A stretch of 64,000 nt of DNA from Psychrobacter sp. M13 (lineage in GTDB: Bacteria; Pseudomonadota; Gammaproteobacteria; Pseudomonadales; Moraxellaceae), in the NCBI RefSeq assembly GCF_030718935.1, contig NZ_CP132194.1:496001-560000 (forward strand), given 5' to 3'. Below are positions 48,470 to 58,636 of this stretch, one piece after another. Every line of letters begins with the position of its first letter. The first letter of the stretch is position 1. The position numbers and the translations under genes are program-made. Below the pieces are notes generated by a model. That model had not been told where the DNA came from. It searched no databases and saw only the letters and a program-made list of their open reading frames with translations.

Positions 48470-48770
48470 ATGATTCTCCTGCTGGCTAAGTCGTAAACCT
48501 AGTGCAATGATGGATTAAATTTTTATTAAAAAAAGTGATAGCATCTATCAGATTGTGGAATTGATAAATGCGGGCGTAGTGTAGCAAATTTTGGCTGGAT
48601 TTTGGGAGGTTATTGATATTTGTTCTACAAGTTATTAAGCAATCATTAATGGCCATCTCTTCCCTGTTAGCGCTCGATTATAGTAAACTCATGCAGGCTA
48701 GTTTTATTCTCTCTTGCACGACACTCTTGTTTCACTTTGCGGTTTACCGAATTTACTTTAAGGCGCTCGT
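48470..48770. other. Divergent spacer, trhO / R-M gene
   Basis: 301 bases with no gene, carrying the upstream regions of both genes. Nothing distinctive seen besides AAGGCG before the R-M start. In particular no controller-protein gene or obvious C-box. Confidence 0.5.
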
Positions 48771-51700
48771 ATGTCTCTGTTTCAGTCAGTAGTAGTCAAT
48801 AGATATGTCAAAGAACTAGATGCTCAGCTACTGAGTAAAGCATGGCAAAGTTACGCTGATTGCTTTTTGGATCCGATCAAGCAAGACAATATTCGCTTAA
48901 GTAAAGAGGAGCAATATCAAGAAGGCTTTTTGCGTGATCTGTTCGTTGATGTCTTTGACTATACGCTCAATCCTAATCCTAATTATGACCTGACCACTGA
49001 GTTTAAAAATCAAACCAGTAGTAAAAAGGCCGATGGGGCGATACTCAAAGATGGCGATGCTATCGGAGTCATTGAGCTAAAAGGCATGAATACTACCGAT
49101 ATGGGAAAAATCGAGGCGCAAGCGTTTGGTTATAAGAATAACCAGCCAAAATGTCGTTATGTCATTACGTCTAACTTCCAAAAGCTACGGCTGTATATCG
49201 ATAATGCCGTTGAGTATGAAGAGTTTGATCTATTTGCGATGACGCAAGATAGGTTTGCGCTATTGTATTTACTATTACGTCAGACCAGCATGATAGCGGA
49301 TTTGCCAGCTAAGATTAAGTCGGAGTCGATATCACAAGAGGAGGCGATCACCAAGCAGCTGTACAAGGATTACTCAGTATTCAAGCGTGAGCTATTCGCT
49401 GACTTAACCGCTAATAATGCTGATATCGATGCATTACTATTATTTCAAAAGTCACAAAAGCTACTGGATAGATTGCTATTTATTTTCTTCGCTGAGGACA
49501 GTCATCTACTCCCTGCTAACTTTGCCAAAGGTATGATTAATGAGTGGCAGCAGCTCAAAGCGCTAAAAATGACAGTGCCTTTGTACGATAGGGTCAAAGC
49601 CTATTTTGGCTATTTGGATCAAGGGCATAAAGACGAGCATAGCGAGATATTTGCCTATAATGGTGGGCTATTCCGTCCTGATACGTTGCTCGATAGCATG
49701 GTGATTAGTGATGAGCTACTACGCACTCATATTCTCATTTTGTCTGAATACGACTTTGCCAGTGAGGTTGATGTCAATATTTTAGGCCATATCTTTGAGA
49801 ATTCACTATCGGAGCTGGATGAGGTCAAGGCGCAGCTGGCAGGCGAGGTGGTCGATAAGTCGCAGACTAAGCGCAAAAAAGATGGGGTGTTTTATACGCC
49901 CAAATACATCACCAAATATATTGTCGAAAACACGATTGGTAAGTTATGTGCAGATAAAAAGTCTGAGTTGGCTATTATTGATGAGGATTTTATTAAGCCC
50001 AAAAAGCTGACTGGTAAAGCTAAAGAGACGCTGCAATCTCAAGACTCAGCTCTTGAGAGCTATCGCAACTGGCTATTACAAATTACGGTGTGTGATCCTG
50101 CCTGCGGCAGTGGGGCGTTCTTAAATGAGGCGCTGAATTTCTTAATCGCTGAGCACAGTTATATCGATGAGCTACACGCCAAGCTGTACGGCGATAGTAT
50201 GATATTTCCTGATATCGAAAACAGTATTCTTGAGAATAATCTATTTGGCGTTGATATTAATGAGGAGAGCGTTGAGATTGCCAAGCTGTCATTATGGCTA
50301 CGTACCGCGCAGCCTAGACGTAAGCTCAATAATCTAAATGATAATATCCAATGTGGCAATTCACTGATTGATGATATAGAGGTCGCAGGAGATAAAGCAT
50401 TCAATTGGCAAACGGCCTTCCCACAAGTCTTTGCTAAAGGTGGATTTGATGTCGTTATTGGTAATCCGCCTTATGTACGACCAAGATTTCAATCAGAGAA
50501 AGAAATTATGTGGCTTTTAGATAGATTCAAAGGTGCTGAAAATCAGTTTGATTTGTATCATTTGTTTATTGAAAAAGCTGAGGAAATAAGAAACTCAAAA
50601 GGTACTGTTTCATTCATTCTACCAAATGCATTTTTAGCTAATAAAAATTCTATGATGTTAAGAAAGTTTTTATTAGATAATGTCCATTTTAGTAAAATTA
50701 TTGAATGCGGCGATTCAGTGTTTAGCGATGCGTCTGTTGATGTCTTGATTTACATATCCGATACTGAAAAAGAGGTCAGTCAGTTTTATCGACTTGCCAA
50801 TCGTGAAATAGTTTTTAAAAACTTTTTTGATCAAAACTCTTTTTATGAAAATGAAGGCTATAATTTTACGGTAACCCTTTCGCCAGAACAGTTAAGTATC
50901 TTCCAAAAGGTTCGTGATAACTCAGATGAATTAAATGGTTTCGTTGATGTGATGGGCGGAATCAAAGAGTATCAGGTTGGAAAGGGCAAGCCACCCCAAA
51001 ATATTTCAATGAAGGAAGATAGAGTTTTTAACTCTGATATGAAGAAAGACGATACTTTCGTAAAAGAAGTACGAGGTAAGCATGTTTTTCCATTTATTTT
51101 AAAATGGGAAAATGAATATGTCTCATACGGCTCATGGTTGGCAGAACCTAGAAATCCTAAGTTTTTTACAGGGCCTAGAATATTTATAAGACAAATTCCA
51201 GGGAAAGAAAATTTATATTGTGCGTATACAGAAGATGATTATATTGTCGATCAATCGGCTTATATTATTAAACCAAAATCGGATGATTTAGAAAACTTTC
51301 GTTCTTTAGAGTGTATTCTGAACTCTAAATTAATTTTTTGGTACTATAGAAATCAGAATAACGAGTTTGATACTTTGTTCCCTAAGATTAAATCTGGAGA
51401 AATCAAAGTATTGCCAATACCTAGTGTAACTTTAGACAAGAATCTAGCTGAAAAAGCCGATCTTATGTTATCGCTAAATGAGCAGTTGCAAACGCTAACC
51501 AGTAAATTTATTCGTACTCTGCAGCGTAAATTTGAGATAGATAAGCTAAGTAAAAAGTTAGAAAACTGGTATGAGCTAACTTATGCAGAATTTATCAAAG
51601 AGCTGGCAAAAAAGAAAATAAAAATGGGCTTGAGTGATGAGGCCGAATGGGAAGAGTACTTTTTAGCCGAACATAGCAAAGCCCAACAGCTCATGCTACA

Positions 51701-51791
51701 GATAGAAACTACCGATAGTGAGATAGACCAAATGGTCTATAAACTATACGAGTTAACTGACGATGAGATTGCCATTATCGAAGCCAGTTAA
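48771..51791 (+). CDS. Single-chain restriction-modification enzyme, type IIG (Eco57I-like)
   Basis: Fused nuclease and adenine methyltransferase. An N-terminal PD-(D/E)xK-like nuclease shows Asp88 (KADGAI) and Glu102-x-Lys104 (GVIELKG). A helical linker leads to the methyltransferase: motif I DPACGSGAFLNEA (~443-455) and motif IV GNPPYVRPR (~564). The rest is a target-recognition region (~575-890) and a C-terminal coiled/helical part. 1006 residues, apparently intact. No separate methylase, specificity or helicase gene is nearby. The recognition region is much more AT-rich than the flanks. Confidence 0.9.
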   Translation: MSLFQSVVVNRYVKELDAQLLSKAWQSYADCFLDPIKQDNIRLSKEEQYQEGFLRDLFVDVFDYTLNPNPNYDLTTEFKNQTSSKKADGAILKDGDAIGVIELKGMNTTDMGKIEAQAFGYKNNQPKCRYVITSNFQKLRLYIDNAVEYEEFDLFAMTQDRFALLYLLLRQTSMIADLPAKIKSESISQEEAITKQLYKDYSVFKRELFADLTANNADIDALLLFQKSQKLLDRLLFIFFAEDSHLLPANFAKGMINEWQQLKALKMTVPLYDRVKAYFGYLDQGHKDEHSEIFAYNGGLFRPDTLLDSMVISDELLRTHILILSEYDFASEVDVNILGHIFENSLSELDEVKAQLAGEVVDKSQTKRKKDGVFYTPKYITKYIVENTIGKLCADKKSELAIIDEDFIKPKKLTGKAKETLQSQDSALESYRNWLLQITVCDPACGSGAFLNEALNFLIAEHSYIDELHAKLYGDSMIFPDIENSILENNLFGVDINEESVEIAKLSLWLRTAQPRRKLNNLNDNIQCGNSLIDDIEVAGDKAFNWQTAFPQVFAKGGFDVVIGNPPYVRPRFQSEKEIMWLLDRFKGAENQFDLYHLFIEKAEEIRNSKGTVSFILPNAFLANKNSMMLRKFLLDNVHFSKIIECGDSVFSDASVDVLIYISDTEKEVSQFYRLANREIVFKNFFDQNSFYENEGYNFTVTLSPEQLSIFQKVRDNSDELNGFVDVMGGIKEYQVGKGKPPQNISMKEDRVFNSDMKKDDTFVKEVRGKHVFPFILKWENEYVSYGSWLAEPRNPKFFTGPRIFIRQIPGKENLYCAYTEDDYIVDQSAYIIKPKSDDLENFRSLECILNSKLIFWYYRNQNNEFDTLFPKIKSGEIKVLPIPSVTLDKNLAEKADLMLSLNEQLQTLTSKFIRTLQRKFEIDKLSKKLENWYELTYAEFIKELAKKKIKMGLSDEAEWEEYFLAEHSKAQQLMLQIETTDSEIDQMVYKLYELTDDEIAIIEAS

Positions 51792-51862
51792 TTTGCTTTT
51801 ATGTTGTTCACAAAGTCAAACTCACCCTACAAAAGCTAATCAACTGTTAAAACCCCACAAAC

Positions 51863-51892
51863 AAAAAATCCAGCGCAAAGGCTGGATTTTTT
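51863..51892. terminator. Terminator after the R-M gene
   Basis: AAAAAATCCAGC pairs perfectly with GCTGGATTTTTT. Bidirectional, serving the converging Sel1 gene too. Confidence 0.92.
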
Positions 51893-51925
51893 ATGCTCTA
51901 AACTATTAAAGACTTGCTTAGCTAT

Positions 51926-52507
51926 TTATTTACTTTGAAACCAAGTATCGGCTTTGCTGCGAGCACTAGCGATATCTGAGCTTGAAAGGTTCAAAGCTAA
52001 TTGACCGATTTTGCCACGGGCTTTAGTACGTACCTTCTCATCAAGCATTCCATCACGAGCCGCTAAATCATACCATTTATAGGCATCAACTAAATTCTTT
52101 TGCTTCTCATCGAGTAAGGCTAGCGTATAGCTGGCACGGTTATCGCCACGCATAGCGGCTTTTTCTAACCATACTTTGGCTTGTTGTAGATTAGGCTGTA
52201 CCCCTTCACCGCGTAGATACATAATCGCTAGATTAAGCTGAGCAGGAGCAACGCCTTGTTCGGCCGCGCGCGTATACCATTGAATCGCTTGCTGGGTGTT
52301 TTGTGCTATGCCTTCACCTTTTTGTAGACGCTTGGCTAAATAAAACTGCGCATGATCGTTACCTTGTGCGGCACGAGCAGAGAGATCGGCCATGCTCATC
52401 AGCTCAAAACGTGAAGTATCAAGCGGTACGTTTGAGATTAGTTCAGCATTAGCAAGACCTGCACAAGAGAATAGAGCAGTGAACAAGGCGGCTTTTAATA
52501 GTTTCAT
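51926..52507 (-). CDS. Exported Sel1-repeat protein
   Basis: Periplasmic protein of 193 residues: signal peptide to ~residue 21 (CAGLANA), then about three Sel1-like TPR repeats (AQFYLAKRLQKGEGI, AQLNLAIMYLRGEGV, ASYTLALLDEKQKNL/DAYKWYDLAARDG; ~50-160). Such repeats mediate protein contacts, often in envelope stress or secretion assemblies. Partner unknown. Single-gene unit converging on the R-M gene. Confidence 0.88.
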   Translation of the reverse strand: MKLLKAALFTALFSCAGLANAELISNVPLDTSRFELMSMADLSARAAQGNDHAQFYLAKRLQKGEGIAQNTQQAIQWYTRAAEQGVAPAQLNLAIMYLRGEGVQPNLQQAKVWLEKAAMRGDNRASYTLALLDEKQKNLVDAYKWYDLAARDGMLDEKVRTKARGKIGQLALNLSSSDIASARSKADTWFQSK

Positions 52508-52859
52508 AGCGGCTCCGAAAGTGAGTCATAAATTAAAATCAGAAAAAAATAAAGCTATACCATAAATAGATATGGTGATAACTGATTACTCTTTATAATT
52601 TGGACTTATCATTTTATGAGTGGACTAGTAGTAGTCGCTAAAAAACGAACTAGTCGTAAAAAAATAAGTAGCAGTCAATATGAGGTTGTTGACAATAATT
52701 AACTAGCTTAACACCCAAAGTTACCAAACTCAAATACTAATTATGTACATCAAGCTCGTTTTAGAGTATTAGTACTCAATAAAATCAATTGGTTACAAAA
52801 TATCAAGGCTATGGCCATAAAATAGACAAGGTGTTTCGCCCTACAAACAAAATTTTATA
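52508..52859. other. Intergenic region between metW and the Sel1 gene
   Basis: 352 AT-rich bases. A loose repeat around ACTAGT...CG...TAAAAAA occurs twice at 52622-52670. The sequence GGTGTTTCGCCCTAC at 52831-52845 resembles one arm of the palindromic repeat near 47.3 kb, but it is unpaired. No gene seen. Confidence 0.4.
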
Positions 52860-53468
52860 TCAGCGTTTAGTGACTCTATAGATAGCCACATCGGCAAGTA
52901 AGTTTGGCGCTTGACGAATAAGTGCACTCATAAGTGGCGAATGGCCTTTATCCGAATCACTGACTGCAAAGCGGTTGATAATATGAATATCATGCTGAGC
53001 ACATAGCTGCTCAAAGTCCTTAAAAGTACAAAGATGAATGTTAGGGGTGTCATACCACTCATAGGGCAGCGCCTCTGAGACAGGCATCATGCCCTTGAGT
53101 CCCAAATGAATACGGTTTTGCCAATGAGCAAAGTTAGGAAAGGTGATAATGGCTTCGCGCCCAACCCGTAGCATATCAAGTAGCAGGGTATCAGGCGCTT
53201 TGACCGCTTGTAGGGCTCGTGCCATAACCACGGTATCAAAGCTATTGTCAGCGAAGCGTGCTAAGCCGTCATTAAGATCTTGCTCAACGATAGATAGGCC
53301 TTTGGCGATCGCTTCGTTGATTTTTTCTTCGTCAATCTCAAGACCATAACCGCTAACGCTCAGCTTATGTTGTAAGTGTGCGAGTAGCTCGCCATTACCG
53401 CAGCCCAAGTCTAATACATGCGAGCGCGGTGCAATCCAGCGCTCAGCTAATTGATGATCCATTCTCAT
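52860..53468 (-). CDS. metW: Methionine biosynthesis protein MetW
   Basis: SAM-methyltransferase-like protein that assists MetX homoserine acyltransferase. SAM-binding motif [13 protein letters not shown] (~18-29) and [10 protein letters not shown] (~115-124) are hallmarks of MetW. 202 residues. Its ATG overlaps the metX stop by four bases, so the two are translationally coupled, the usual metX-metW order. Confidence 0.95.
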   Translation of the reverse strand: MRMDHQLAERWIAPRSHVLDLGCGNGELLAHLQHKLSVSGYGLEIDEEKINEAIAKGLSIVEQDLNDGLARFADNSFDTVVMARALQAVKAPDTLLLDMLRVGREAIITFPNFAHWQNRIHLGLKGMMPVSEALPYEWYDTPNIHLCTFKDFEQLCAQHDIHIINRFAVSDSDKGHSPLMSALIRQAPNLLADVAIYRVTKR

Positions 53469-54892
53469 GTACGCGCTCCTATAGTGGCTGTATTTTGCGC
53501 ATCGTATTCATTGCTATTAGCATCAGTGTTAGACGGTGTCGTAATAAAAGGCGCTGTCAAAAATCCTTTAACAGCATCCATATAGCGCGGAATATCAAAA
53601 AGGAATGAATCGTGACCGTGTGGCGCGTCGATATCGACATAACTGACGGGTTTACCTGTCGCCATCAGCGCATTGACGATCTCCTGCGAGCGCTCAGGAG
53701 CAAAGCGCCAATCACTAGTGAACGACACAACGAGATACTGGCATTGGGTATGGGCAAGGGCAACTTTTAGATCATCGTGCTCATGCTGATGTTCTTGATA
53801 AACGTCAGCGCTATCGAGCGTGTCCTCTTCTATAGTCGTTTTCAGCGACGGCTCTGCTACTGGCGCTGTGGCTCTTCTGACCCGTCCACGAGTCGGGTCA
53901 AAATAATCGAGCGCTTTGGTCATCAATAGGTAGGTATTGGCATCGAAGTTTTCGCTAAAGCGCTCGCCTTGATAACGCAGATAGCTCTCTACCTGAAACT
54001 CGACATCGTAGCCGTAAGTGAATTTGCCCGCTTTGAGGTCACGACCGAATTTAGCTTTCATCGCGTCTTCAGTCAGATAAGTGATATGTCCGACCATGCG
54101 CGCCAAGATAAGTCCGCGCCGCGGGTAAGTACCCGCTTGTAGATAGTGGCCGTCTTTAAAGTCAGGGTCTGAGAGTATCGACTGGCGAGCGACCTCATTA
54201 AAGCCGATATTCTGTGCCGATAGCTTAGGCGTACTAGCAATCACCACGCAGCGCTTGAGACGTTCAGGATAGTCGACAGACCACTGTAGCGCTTGCATGC
54301 CACCCATAGATCCGCCAACGATGGCATGCCAGCAGTCGATTTGCAAGCGATCCGAGAGCATCGCTTGGGTCTTGACCCAGTCCTTTATGGTGATCAGTGG
54401 GAAGTCGGGGCCATAGACCTGAGCGTTATTCTTATTATTATTGACGTCATTGTTATTAGCGTTATCACCATGAATACTGTCAGGGTTGATCGAAGTTGGA
54501 CCCGTTGAGCCAAAGCAACTACCGATATTATTGACACATAGCACAAAAAACTTGTCAGTATCGATAGCTTTGCCAGGGCCAATCATATTGTCCCACCAGC
54601 CGCTTTTTTTATCATCAGGGCTATGCACCCCTGCCGCATGATGATTGCTAGATAGGGCATGACAAATCAAAACTGCGTTGGACTTATCCTCATTGAGGAC
54701 GCCATAGGTTTCATAGACCAAGTCAAAATAAGGCAAGGTGCGATTGCACTCTAAGGTGAGTGGCTCAGCGAAGTGTAGGGTCTGCGGAGTCACTATACCG
54801 ACTGAGCCTTGCATACCTGCAAAAAACTCAGGATAGTCAGTAGAGCGATCATTGGGCTTGGACTCATTAACAAGATTAGGACGGGCTATCAA
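53465..54892 (-). CDS. metX: Homoserine O-acyltransferase MetX
   Basis: Alpha/beta-hydrolase enzyme activating homoserine for methionine synthesis. The nucleophile elbow is GGSMGGMQ, the Asp is in [10 protein letters not shown] and the His in PHGHDSFL. The acyl donor (acetyl- or succinyl-CoA) cannot be fixed by eye; relatives in Moraxellaceae are often annotated as succinyltransferases. An Asn-rich insert ([15 protein letters not shown]) follows PTSINPDS, and a His/Glu/Asp-rich insert precedes the last domain, making it ~80 residues longer than usual. The start is unclear: I chose TTG at 54892 with GAGG upstream; TTG at 54961 and ATG at 54814 are alternatives. Confidence 0.9.
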   Translation of the reverse strand: MIARPNLVNESKPNDRSTDYPEFFAGMQGSVGIVTPQTLHFAEPLTLECNRTLPYFDLVYETYGVLNEDKSNAVLICHALSSNHHAAGVHSPDDKKSGWWDNMIGPGKAIDTDKFFVLCVNNIGSCFGSTGPTSINPDSIHGDNANNNDVNNNKNNAQVYGPDFPLITIKDWVKTQAMLSDRLQIDCWHAIVGGSMGGMQALQWSVDYPERLKRCVVIASTPKLSAQNIGFNEVARQSILSDPDFKDGHYLQAGTYPRRGLILARMVGHITYLTEDAMKAKFGRDLKAGKFTYGYDVEFQVESYLRYQGERFSENFDANTYLLMTKALDYFDPTRGRVRRATAPVAEPSLKTTIEEDTLDSADVYQEHQHEHDDLKVALAHTQCQYLVVSFTSDWRFAPERSQEIVNALMATGKPVSYVDIDAPHGHDSFLFDIPRYMDAVKGFLTAPFITTPSNTDANSNEYDAQNTATIGART

Positions 54893-55495
54893 AGCTACCT
54901 CGCAGACGACAGTTAATAGTGATGTGGTGCTATTTGATAATATGGCAGTGCGGCAATGCAATTGCGATCAAAAGAGCAAGTATAGCTATTGTAGGGCGAT
55001 GCGGTTATGAGTACAACCATGCTAGCGGCTGATTCTCAAAGATTAGACCGCTATTGCGTATCGAATTGTATAGTCGCTATTATTTGGCGTTTATCCGTGC
55101 CATAAAATGCTAAACTATCCGCTATGACTTGCAGCTATTTTACCATGCTATGGGGAATACCTTTTTGCTATTATTGTCGGGTCTGTTTTACTCTTATATT
55201 CTATAGGGTCTATTGAACATTCAACCGTGGCACTGACAGAGACTATTTTTTAGGCGATTCTAGATTAAAAATATCTAGTTTAGTTATTCTAAGCGGATCT
55301 TTTTAATGACGAATCGGCAAAAAAGAGTCCTGTCTCTACGAGCTGATGCTAAAACTGCTCTATTCGTTGTAAAAATCTAGCCAAGGCATCTGCATTACCT
55401 GCGATTTTCATTTAGACTAGACCAATTTTAGCTATCAGCAGTGCTCATTTGTGAATGTTCAACAGACCCTTTAACTCATTACAAGATATACCGCT
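54893..55495. other. Intergenic region upstream of metX and hemH
   Basis: About 600 bases between divergent genes. The half nearest hemH is a 266-base element with terminal inverted repeats, listed separately. The remainder should hold the metX promoter. No coding sequence seen. Confidence 0.5.
55205..55470. mobile_element. MITE-like element with 19-bp terminal inverted repeats
   Basis: The ends AGGGTCTATTGAACATTCA (55205-55223) and TGAATGTTCAACAGACCCT (55452-55470) are inverted repeats with a single G-U type mismatch. The 266-base unit has no transposase. An internal palindrome CTAGAT/ATCTAG is present. No clear target-site duplication was found. It is either a miniature inverted-repeat transposable element or the ends of a deleted insertion sequence. 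Confidence 0.68.
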
Positions 55496-56515
55496 ATGAA
55501 ACCTGAACTACCCCCGCGTATTGCTGTGTTATTGATCAATCTAGGGACGCCTGATGAGCCGACTGCTCCTGCGGTTAGACGCTACTTAAAGCAGTTTTTG
55601 TCAGACCCTAGAGTCATCGAAATTCCTAAGTTTTTGTGGGCGATTATCCTAAACTTATTTGTATTGCCGAGCCGACCAAAGCGCGTGGCCGAAGCTTATG
55701 CCAGTATTTGGGATGGGGACTCACCGATGCGTAATATTTTGAATACGCAAGTAGAGAAGCTTGAATCGCGTTTGGTCGATACTGTCGCTCCTTTTCGAGT
55801 GACTACTCATGCAGCGATGAGCTATGGTAATCCAGGCTTACCTGATGTTATGGATAAATTGCGTCTTGAGGGTGTCGATCATTTTGTGATGTTGCCCGTA
55901 TTTCCGCAGTATTCAGCGACCTCAACAGGTGCGGTCTACGATGCGATCACCAAATGGTCACTCAAACAGCGTAACTTGCCCAATATTACTATAGTCAAAG
56001 ACTACTTTGCCCATCCGCTTTATATCAAAGCTTTAGCCGATAGCATTCGTCGCTTTCAAGCTGAGCATGGTAAGCCTGAAAAGTTGATGTTTAGCTTCCA
56101 TGGTATTCCGCAGCCGTATATGGATAAAGGCGATCCTTATCCGCGCCGTTGCAAATGTACTGCCGCGCAGGTTGCTCATGAGCTAGGACTCTCTGATGAT
56201 GAATGGATTATCAGTTTCCAATCACGCTTTGGTAAGCAAGAATGGGTCAAGCCTTATACTGATGTCGTGCTAGATGAATGGGCGAAGTCAGGAGTGAAGT
56301 CGGTACAGATTCTTAGCCCAGCATTCTCAGCCGATTGTCTTGAGACTCTAGAAGAATTAGCGATTGAGAACCGTGAGAACTTTTTAGAGGCGGGCGGTGA
56401 GGAGTATCATTACATTCCTGCCCTTAACTTCGATGAGGCGCATATCGATCTATTAGAGGCGATGAGTGCGCCCCTAGTGAAAGGCTGGGCGGGCACGCTG
56501 GACGGTTGGGTATAA
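55496..56515 (+). CDS. hemH: Ferrochelatase
   Basis: Inserts ferrous iron into protoporphyrin IX in the last step of protoheme synthesis. N-terminal [13 protein letters not shown], the loop DGDSPMRN, the metal-site His in [19 protein letters not shown] (~201) and the Glu-containing [13 protein letters not shown] are all conserved. 339 residues. Its start is only 25 bases after the MITE-like element, so its promoter probably lies inside the element or beyond it. A terminator follows. Confidence 0.96.
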   Translation: MKPELPPRIAVLLINLGTPDEPTAPAVRRYLKQFLSDPRVIEIPKFLWAIILNLFVLPSRPKRVAEAYASIWDGDSPMRNILNTQVEKLESRLVDTVAPFRVTTHAAMSYGNPGLPDVMDKLRLEGVDHFVMLPVFPQYSATSTGAVYDAITKWSLKQRNLPNITIVKDYFAHPLYIKALADSIRRFQAEHGKPEKLMFSFHGIPQPYMDKGDPYPRRCKCTAAQVAHELGLSDDEWIISFQSRFGKQEWVKPYTDVVLDEWAKSGVKSVQILSPAFSADCLETLEELAIENRENFLEAGGEEYHYIPALNFDEAHIDLLEAMSAPLVKGWAGTLDGWV

Positions 56516-56557
56516 CGGCTTTAGTTAAATTATAAAAAGTAATAGGTCATAAATCAC

Positions 56558-56592
56558 AAAAAGCACGCTCAATAAAGTTGGGCGTGCTTTTT
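56558..56592. terminator. Terminator after hemH
   Basis: AAAAAGCACGC pairs perfectly with GCGTGCTTTTT around a 12-13 base loop. It also lies at the end of the converging acidic-protein gene. Confidence 0.88.
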
Positions 56593-56625
56593 ATTTAAAA
56601 TAACGGCTTTAAGTTAAAAACTTAT

Positions 56626-56967
56626 CTATAGATCATTATCATTATTGCTATGTTCAGCGGCTTCTCTATCGGCGATATCGACAATATCAGGATAGTCGCT
56701 ATCATCTAGATTATCTTGTACCAAGACATTGTCGATAGTCGATTCGTCTATATTTTGACGGTGCATTGGTGTGAGACCTTGAGTAGCGCCGCTGCCTGCT
56801 TGTGAGTTGTCAAACCCTGCGCTGTTATCAATCACCTCGTCATCATTGATAGTGTGCAGCATGTCATTGTCTAGATCGACCAGCTGATCATCGCGATCCA
56901 TATCGGTGCTCTTGTGACTAGCAATTTCATTCATCTCATCAGGTAGTGGCTGTTTTGAATTATCCAT
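56626..56967 (-). CDS. Acidic, probably disordered protein of unknown function
   Basis: 113 residues, very rich in Asp, Asn and Ser (DRDDQLVDLDNDMLHTINDD, DNLDDSDYPDIVDIADRE) with no hydrophobic core, signal peptide or known motif. The composition points to an intrinsically disordered cytoplasmic protein. AAGGAAT lies seven bases before the ATG at 56967, which supports a real gene. I do not recognise a family. Confidence 0.6.
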   Translation of the reverse strand: MDNSKQPLPDEMNEIASHKSTDMDRDDQLVDLDNDMLHTINDDEVIDNSAGFDNSQAGSGATQGLTPMHRQNIDESTIDNVLVQDNLDDSDYPDIVDIADREAAEHSNNDNDL

Positions 56968-57138
56968 AATTTATTCCTTAGTTCTTATTTGATATTAGTA
57001 ATTATCCGTTTACTAGTGTGCAAGGATATGCCGCTCACCGCTAGTAGTAAGCTGTGAAAAGATGTGCAAAAAATGTAAGGCAGCTATTATTTTTAATGAC
57101 AAATTTAACGATGCTTTTAAGAAGTAAACCTAAAAAGC

Positions 57139-57170
57139 AAAACGGCTACCAATATTTGATAGCCGTTTTG
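57139..57170 (-). terminator. Terminator after the SDR gene
   Basis: CAAAACGGCTA pairs perfectly with TAGCCGTTTTG around a 10-base loop. On the minus strand it ends in TTTTG. Confidence 0.78.
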
Positions 57171-57212
57171 TTTGTTCAAGATTATAATCATTAATAGTAT
57201 CTGCTAGATAAT

Positions 57213-58001
57213 CTACTTAGTACCGATTCTACTATTTACAAAGCGCATGATTGGATCGGGTGCTACTTGTGAGGCCTTTTGCAATACTTTCGCTGGCAAG
57301 CCAATAGGGTAGTGAGTAGCAGTCAGTTTACGGTTAGGGCAAGTGCTTAGCTTAGCGAGCTTTTTGGCGACATCATCAACGGTTAGATTGATGCCTAAAC
57401 GGTCAATACTAGTGACGGTGATGTCTTTGGTCATATCAGACTTGACCCATAACGGCATGACATCGATAACCTTAACGCCCATCTCGCTATATTCGATGTT
57501 TAGCCCTTCGGTCAGACCACGTACAAAGAACTTACTGGCCGCATAAGGCGCAACTTCTGACTGCCCATAAATAGCAGAAGCAGAAGATAGATTAATGATT
57601 TTACCTTCTTTACTCTCTGCTAAATGCGGCGCTAGCTTATGACAGCCGATCAACACGCCTTTACAGTTAATATCGATTAATGATAGTTGCTTGTCCAAAT
57701 CAGTCGTCGGCAATACGCCACTGACCAGTACGCCAGCATTATTAATAAGCGTATCGATACCACCGAAGTTATCGGTCATTTGCTCAATCGCTTTATCCCA
57801 ATCTTCAGGCTTAGTCACATCTAGATTACCTGTGATAATACGCTGTTTTTTATTGGCTTTTTTAAAGGCTTTGTCGGTAACGACGCGTTTTAGCTCAGCA
57901 GTATCGATATCGAATAGACCGACGCTATGCCCTTTGGCAGCTAGACGTTTGGCAGTTGCTAGACCGATACCGCGTGATGCACCTGTGATTAGAATGTTCA
58001 T
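57213..58001 (-). CDS. Short-chain dehydrogenase/reductase
   Basis: Classical SDR oxidoreductase of 262 residues. Cofactor motif TGASRGIGLA (~6-15), an Asp after beta-2 (LFDIDT) that favours NAD, NNAG (~87-90), catalytic Ser in INLSSASAIYG and the YAASK pair (~153-157). The C-terminal ~25 residues (PAKVLQKASQVAPDPIMRFVN) resemble SDRs acting on acyl or steroid-like substrates. Substrate unknown. Single-gene unit. Confidence 0.9.
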   Translation of the reverse strand: MNILITGASRGIGLATAKRLAAKGHSVGLFDIDTAELKRVVTDKAFKKANKKQRIITGNLDVTKPEDWDKAIEQMTDNFGGIDTLINNAGVLVSGVLPTTDLDKQLSLIDINCKGVLIGCHKLAPHLAESKEGKIINLSSASAIYGQSEVAPYAASKFFVRGLTEGLNIEYSEMGVKVIDVMPLWVKSDMTKDITVTSIDRLGINLTVDDVAKKLAKLSTCPNRKLTATHYPIGLPAKVLQKASQVAPDPIMRFVNSRIGTK

Positions 58002-58102
58002 AGTAGTTTACTCAATAGTAATTAATAAAAAGTTAGTTGTCTTCAACCATTACTTTAGTATAGCAAACTGCCACTGAATATAACTAAGCAAACGACTAGC
58101 TA

Positions 58103-58636
58103 TCATTGATTTGCCACCTCAAAGCGCAGTTTACTCGTTGATTGTCCTTCAAAGCCAGCTAATTTGAGGTGCCACAAATAAACTAGAGCAATACTGTAGA
58201 TAATCAACTCAGACAGCTCCTCAACTATCATGCCAAAAGTAGTAGGGAAGACAATGGCATGCTCTCCCATATATTGAAACAGTGCTAATACGGCTACTGC
58301 TATATATAAGGCTACAGCGGTGTGCTTCAATAGTGCCCAGCAATAACGCCATGAATAAATTAACAGGCCAATAGTAATGATATAAATAATAGTAAGGACT
58401 AAGTCTTCCCACCAGTCGTAAACATATCCTAATAAGGAAAAGTCTGGCGCAATAAGTAAGTCGGGTAGATAGTTCAATTCACGCCGAATAACAGTAAAGA
58501 ACACCAATACTGAGGCAAGCCAAAAATGATGGCCGCGTTTGATACTGCTCTTTACCATATATTGCGCACAACGTAGCAAACAGGCTAGTAAGATAAAGAT
58601 GCTAATAATTTCAACGATGCCACTTTCAATAAAGAT
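58103..58636 (-). CDS. Small multi-pass membrane protein with unusual start
   Basis: The body (158 residues from a TTG at 58579) has four hydrophobic segments and a conserved-looking WWEDLVLTIIYIITIGLL and FGMIVEELSELIIYSIALVY pattern, reminiscent of PsiE-like membrane proteins. The reading frame stays open 19 codons further upstream and there encodes another likely TM helix (IFIESGIVEIISIFILLACLL). A clean AGGAG (58643-58647) sits six bases before an ATC codon at 58636, and no ATG, GTG or TTG is close. I therefore extend the gene to 58636 as a probable non-canonical start. Function unknown. Confidence 0.6.
   Translation of the reverse strand: MFIESGIVEIISIFILLACLLRCAQYMVKSSIKRGHHFWLASVLVFFTVIRRELNYLPDLLIAPDFSLLGYVYDWWEDLVLTIIYIITIGLLIYSWRYCWALLKHTAVALYIAVAVLALFQYMGEHAIVFPTTFGMIVEELSELIIYSIALVYLWHLKLAGFEGQSTSKLRFEVANQ

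Noticed and set aside
52831..52845. Second full copy of the CGTAGGGTGC palindrome
   Set aside because: Only a loosely similar single arm is present, without a matching partner.
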